Source: Choristoneura fumiferana
Lineage: Eukaryota > Arthropoda > Insecta > Lepidoptera > Tortricidae
Direction of reading: 5' to 3'
DNA length: 64,000 nt
NCBI RefSeq assembly: GCF_025370935.1
Contig: NC_133477.1
Location: 19,210,588 to 19,274,587, forward strand
The notes under the pieces are model-generated. The model did not search any database, was not told the DNA's origin, and saw only the letters and a program-made list of their open reading frames with translations. Below are positions 59,050 through 64,000 of the stretch, in pieces; the first letter of the stretch is position 1, and each line of letters opens with the position of its first letter. The position numbers and the translations under genes were made by a program.

Positions 59050-59712
59050 GCGTCCACTGATCCGCATCGTACGCTTCGGACGTATCGGATTTGTTGCATT
59101 GTATAGAAATGTGCAATCCGTACAGTGCGGATCAGTGGACGCACTTGTATGACTCTCTATACAATAGTACATTGTGTCTTAAGGGCGGTAAATAAGGAAT
59201 TACGAACGAGAGTCTATTAGAATCTTTAATGAGTCGATGTTCGTAATTCTAGTACCGCCCGTGCGACATACAATGTTTTTCATCACATTTGCAAGTAAAA
59301 TTTTATATTTGTAAAAGAAAAAATATAATTCTTCCAATATTGGCGATACCTTAGGCTGTGCTCTTGGCAACGTCGCCCTCTACCTCCCTCGGCATGCGCC
59401 GCAACGTGCGTGTGCATGTGGTGGTCCATGTAGTCCTGCAGCAGCACGCGGCACGGCGCGGCGCCATCAGTACGGGCACCGACTCATTTACCGACCTTGG
59501 GCTTCATGGCAAGAAAATGTGTACGCGCAATGACTCATTTACCGACCACGGGTTTCATGACAAGCACATTAAGGTCGAGGGTTTTATTTGGGGGGTTGCA
59601 GCCAAGGTAGCCTGCATGTTACGACACTGTTTACGAGCAAGTGTGATGAAAAGAATAATACAATCCGTTTGATGCGATACGTCCGAAGCGTACGATGCGG
59701 ACCAGTGGACGC
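59050..59712. mobile_element. composite element with three GCGTCCACTG ends
   Basis: A small palindrome at 59050-59142 begins GCGTCCACTGATCCGCATCG and ends in its complement. A third, diverged end occurs at about 59661-59712 in the same orientation as the second. The 59050 and 59712 ends match over about 45 bp, including GTACGCTTCGGACGTATCG. The 520 bp in between hold a GC-rich patch (59350-59475) and a tandem duplication (59485-59575). Confidence 0.75.
59485..59575. repeat. 51-bp tandem duplication
   Basis: ACTCATTTACCGACC begins two diverged copies about 51 bp apart, each followed by a GGGYTTCATG block. Confidence 0.75.
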
Positions 59713-60417
59713 ATACCTTTAAACGGCCTCTGTCTTAAGCCGTTACATACTAAATGGGCTTGCAAAAATATCGGCTGCAGTGCAGGCCGCAGTTTGTCGA
59801 CCACTGCACCAGAGTATTATGTTGTGTTTCAGAGCAGGCTGCAACTTATCCTAAACTTATGGAACCTCAAGACCTACCTTGTCGGAAGTTGTCTCTGTCA
59901 CTCTGTGTTTGAACTTTTAAATGACATTAATAGAAGGTACACTGTGTAAAGACATCTTTGATCTCGACGTACAAAATAAAATTGTCTTACATCGACTGAG
60001 AGCGAGGACCCCACGTCCTCATTACTTGGCAAAAATATACTCAAACCTTTTAATACACAAAAATGGAAATATTACCTCGGTAATAAATTAAAGAAGCACT
60101 TCGTCGTAATTCGGTTTTGACGAGCAATTTCCTGGCACAACGGTTAATCTTTTTCGTAGATTTGTTCCGTCACCCTTTCCTTAAAGCTTGATAATTACGT
60201 TTTTTGAGTCTTAAATTAAATATAATTTAATTTAAATTAAATTTAAACATTCTTAGCGCTCATTGAATACATCTGCGAGATAATTTGAGATTAAATGGTC
60301 AATTAGCGTATCTTGTTATTGTGATATATCTGTATCTAAAGGTTTTAAAGACATCGCTTTGAAGCCTTTGTAATATCTACCCTGCTGTTTAGGGTTCCGT
60401 ACCTCAAAAGGAAAGAA

Positions 60418-60880
60418 AAAAACCGGCCAAGAGCGTGTCGGACACGCCCAGGATAGAGTTCCGTAGCCATTACGAAAACATCTAATATTTTTTTTCTACG
60501 GATTTCGTATTAGGCTGCTATTTACTCTTAAACTAGTAATAATTCTCAAGCAATCTTAGCCGCTATAATTTTCCTTGTAAATTTAATATATTTACTACCA
60601 CTATGTTTTTTTTTCAACCAACAGTTTAGATTTAAGAGGGTTTTTGAAATTTGCACTTTAAAGTAGAATATTTCGCAAACAGATCACTGAATAGAAAAAT
60701 CGTCTTAGCAACCCCCAATTTATTTTTTATTTTTTTTATTTTACCACTTTATGGACATCAGTCACACAACAAGCAAGTGGCAAATTACAGCTTTCTGACC
60801 GTGCTGTCTCTGAGCTTAGCCGTGGACGGACAGACGGACAGACATGGCGAAACTATAAGATGAGATGGAACCCTCAAAAC
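60418..60880 (+). repeat. dispersed repeat, GGGTTCCGTAGCC family, copy 3
   Basis: Starts AAAACCGGCCAAGAGCGTGT and ends CATGGCGAAACTATAAGATG; more diverged than copies 1 and 2. A GGGTTCCGTACCTCAAAAGG piece of the 49995 subtype stands immediately before it (60389-60410). Confidence 0.7.
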
Positions 60881-61401
60881 GGAATCCTTATACAATCACC
60901 GTCTGTCAGTCTGTCGAGCCTTTATCTCGTGAATTTCGTGGAAATATCGAACTGAAATTAAAAATATAGTTATATTAAATCTACAGTAGGTACCTTGAAG
61001 CTGTAAAAAAATAAAATTTCCAAGTTAACCTAAAAAAAAGATACGGCTGTTTATGCCGCAAAAAACCTATATATTATTATCGACGCTCTTTAGGGAATCA
61101 AAATTTGTAGAGTATTTTCCTTTGACCTAGAACCAAAACAAGGCATACAATAAATTTAAAAAGAAATTGAAAAATAAAAAAATCAACAAATAATATCGAT
61201 ATTTTATTTTACTCCTAATACAGCTCTTTGTACCAATAAATACCAATAAATGAATATTTTAATTTCGAAATTGATCACTTAACTTCTAAAGGCAAATATT
61301 ATAGTACCCAGTTACTTAGTACCGAGAGCTTATAGCCACGTTACGGAATCGAAACGAAGGTGAATATAGTGGGCGGCGCGGCACAGCACTCGACTAGCGA
61401 C

Positions 61402-62059
61402 TAGACATGGGTAATCTCAACTCCGCGAAGTGATCTGACTCACTAGATCCAGCTCCGGTGTCGGTACCGAATCCGCTTATTGAATCCGACTCCTTTATTG
61501 ACTCCGGTTCTTTCGAGCGATTATGAATTTATCTATGGCCGATGCGGCCCGGCTCGGTTCGGTAGGTACCAAGGTCAAGGTACTGAACTGAAGTACCGAT
61601 TAGTTTCGTCTTTTTAATGTTGAAAAATTCTAAATTGTGTATTTTTTTAAGAACTATGAGCTACTTTAAGAACCTAAGTACTAGTTTTCTGTTTGATTCT
61701 TTGAAGCTTGAAAACAGTGTTAAAATAAGCGTCGCCCGCTCCGGTCGTATTACATTGTGTTTTAATTCTATCTCATTTCTTTCCAATAACCGAGCGAGTA
61801 GTCCGTCCGAGTACCGACGTAGGTACCGGCTCACTCAGCGCCCGACCAAACGTAATAAGATCCGATCCGATCCGATCCGAGCTGAGTGAAAGCGGAGCGA
61901 GTGAGTGTGACGGCGATCACCAGCCGCTCGATCCGGCCGGACTTGGTCGGAGTTAGTAACTCCGGAGTCGATAAGATTTGAAAGGAGTCATTAAGGGATT
62001 CGGATCCGCTTGAGGATCTGACTCTTTTGAATCTTCAGATCCGGATTTACCCATCTCTA
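61402..62059. mobile_element. hAT-like non-autonomous element with perfect 8-bp target duplication
   Basis: The left end TAGACATGGGTAA and the right end TTACCCATCTCTA are inverted repeats of the hAT type (TAGnnnTGGG). The 8-bp target CTAGCGAC stands at 61394-61401 and again at 62060-62067, the length hAT transposases generate. The 658-bp interior has no transposase frame. A truncated, inverted relative begins at 9193 (TAGAGATAGGTAAATCTGAAG). Confidence 0.92.
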
Positions 62060-62584
62060 CTAGCGACCGGACTGCACGGCGCGCGGCGTGGCACTGCGTA
62101 GTTTTGTCTTGCGAAGATTGGTTAGCAGCCGTGTAAATGACGCTTGGCTGTGTGCGTGCGTCGATTCGGGCGCTAGTATGAAGTCGATTTACTGCCTTGT
62201 TACGTGTATTGTGACTATACACTATTAAATATATACATTATGTATTCTGACATTTACGGAAGGCAAAATGTAATGTAAGATGCATAAAGCATCAACGCTG
62301 CATCATTTCAATATTACGCTGCATTTAAATTGGAAACACGGAACGGTATTCATAGAAATGTGGTTACTATTAAAAATTCAAAGCTAGTACATAGCTAGTT
62401 AGCGCTGTAGATATTTCTGTCGGGTGACCATGAATGTTTCAATCTTCGAGACAGTTTCCTCTTGTATTGTCTTGTTGTTGCATTGAGCAGGCAAGGGCGG
62501 GCACTGCCTACCCTGGTGTGTGGAATGGCGGCGAGCTGCTGCGGCTGAAACTAGCGCTGTCTACCCTAGATTTGACCCAATGCA

Positions 62585-63055
62585 CGCCTATACTCTTGTT
62601 CAATTTTCCGCAGTGCCCGAAGACTAGAATTTTGCCAGTGTGTGGTAACAGTGACCCATGGCTTTGACTGTTGGTCTGTTGGAAATACTCAGTTTCGCAA
62701 TGAACGTTGGAGAGAGCTATGCTCGGAGTTTCTTTGCGCGATAGAATTCGGAATACAGAAATTCGCCGAAGAATTGAAGTCACTGACATAACTCGAAGAA
62801 TATGCAAGTTGAAGTACAAAAAGATGGGCCTCATCGCTTGAAGAACAGATAACCATTGGAGGAGAAAGGTCTGCGTGTGGCGACCGTGAACCGGAAGACG
62901 AAGCGTTGGTAGGCCTCCCACCAGGAGGATTGATGATGCCACGAGAGTGGCGGGCAACCAGTGGACGCAAAAGGTTAATTTTGTTGATTGTGGTATTCAA
63001 AGAGGGAGGGGGGGGGTTCATTCAACTATGGTTGTCTTCCCGCTGATGATATGTC
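62585..63055 (+). mobile_element. RTE-like LINE 3' fragment
   Basis: Closest relative of 9640-10058: both contain CCGCAGTGCC, TTGGAGTTTCTTTGCGCG-like text and GAACCGGAAGACGAAGCG. It is frameshifted throughout. Confidence 0.8.
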
Positions 63056-63720
63056 CATTTAAATATTAGTTAGGTTAGGTTTGGACTTAGTTTCATTACC
63101 TCAGGTCTATCGTCCCAGTGGTGGGCACATGTCTCAGAATAAGAGGGCTTGGGCTGCTCCCAACGACCCACGTTAGGTAATTTTTATTTTATTTCATGGT
63201 ATATGACCAGGTGGTCCCAATGGTAGACCAGCGTCATTCGCAAGATCGTCAGATTGCTGATTTGGGACCATTCCGTGATATGCACATTTTTATTCCATTT
63301 TTCTAAAATGACATGAAGAATTGCTTTCTTTCTTTCTTTTAAACCATTATTTTCTTGATTATAATTTGAACTGTGTTGAAAATGCAAACCCAAACACAAA
63401 AACTAATCACCAGTTAGTTATTAATTAGAGTGACACAGTTTCTCAAAATAAATTCAGCAGACACAAACAAAACCTTTTAAAAAGCGATACAAAAACATTC
63501 TTTAAACGTTTTCGCTAAATGCCAATGCATTTAAGAGCTTAATTTGTCAAATGGAAATACTCTGTTTTTTAATACACGTCCATTTTGCTCTCAATTAGTA
63601 AAAATGAATGCAATCAGTGAAATGAAGGGGCTTGATTAATAGCACTTTTGGTGCTAATGGAGGAATCGAGATATGATGGGGATCGTAATGTGATCTCGAT
63701 TATACCAGACCATTTGTATA

Positions 63721-64000
63721 AGCCGTGGTGGCCTAGTGGTTTGACCTATCGCCTCTCAAGCAGAGGGTCGTGGGTTCAAACCCCGGCTCGCACCTCTGAG
63801 TTTTTCGAAATTCATGTGCGGAATTACATTTGAAGTTTACCACGAGCTTTGCGGTGAAGGAAAACATCGTGAGGAAACCTGCACAAACCTGCAAAGCAAT
63901 TCAATGGTGCGTGTGAAGTTCCCAATCCGCACTGGGCCCGCGTGGGAACTATGGCCCAAGCCCTCTTGTTCTGAGAGGAGGCCTGTGCCCAGCAGTGGGA
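63721..64000 (+). mobile_element. SINE family II, cut by the window edge
   Basis: Starts AGCCGTGGTGGCCTAGTGG and is nearly identical to 15281-15588 up to the last base, AGCAGTGGGA. The tail and right target site lie outside the window. Confidence 0.9.

Overview
This is a 64 kb piece of an insect nuclear genome, almost certainly a lepidopteran (moth or butterfly). The evidence is AT-rich intergenic DNA, multi-exon genes with GT-AG introns, GC-rich exons, and a dense population of tRNA-derived SINEs, RTE-like and CR1/Jockey-like LINE remnants and palindromic MITEs of the kinds typical of Lepidoptera. No bacterial operon, CRISPR array, rRNA gene or convincing stand-alone tRNA gene is visible. 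The tRNA-like patches are SINE heads.

Four protein-coding genes could be assembled exon by exon with consistent splice phases and no internal stop. (1) 3786-20420, minus: a PDXDC1-type pyridoxal-decarboxylase-domain protein, 14 coding exons, 698 residues. (2) 20747-24221, plus: NDUFS8 (complex I 23 kDa, two 4Fe-4S ferredoxin motifs), 5 coding exons, 216 residues. It is head to head with gene 1 across a gap of about 326 bp. (3) 27697-30442, minus: an insect multisubstrate deoxyribonucleoside kinase, 5 coding exons, 230 residues. (4) 38632-46771, minus: a complete CYP3-clan cytochrome P450, 10 coding exons, 505 residues. The four do not form a pathway. Two are mitochondrial or nucleotide housekeeping genes, one is a likely pseudoenzyme and one is a detoxification-type monooxygenase.

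Layout: 1-3.5 kb is intergenic and holds a 1.6 kb long-inverted-repeat Tc1/mariner-like element. 3.5-20.4 kb is the PDXDC1-like gene, whose introns are packed with MITEs, SINEs and LINE tails; exon 7 sits between two of them. 20.4-24.7 kb is NDUFS8. 24.7-27.7 kb is intergenic repeats. 27.7-30.4 kb is the dNK gene. 30.4-38.6 kb is intergenic with fold-back elements and a broken reverse transcriptase. 38.6-46.8 kb is the P450. 46.8-64 kb has no recognisable gene and is a mosaic of SINE, LINE, hAT-like and fold-back repeats, with two unexplained GC-rich islands near 58.0 and 59.4 kb.

I did not find an obviously new biological system. The best leads are the replacement of the catalytic lysine by proline in the PLP-fold protein, the transposon-hemmed exon 7 with a possible transposon-supplied branch point, alternative C-termini next to a GC-rich minisatellite, several elements with directly readable target-site duplications, and the two GC-rich islands.
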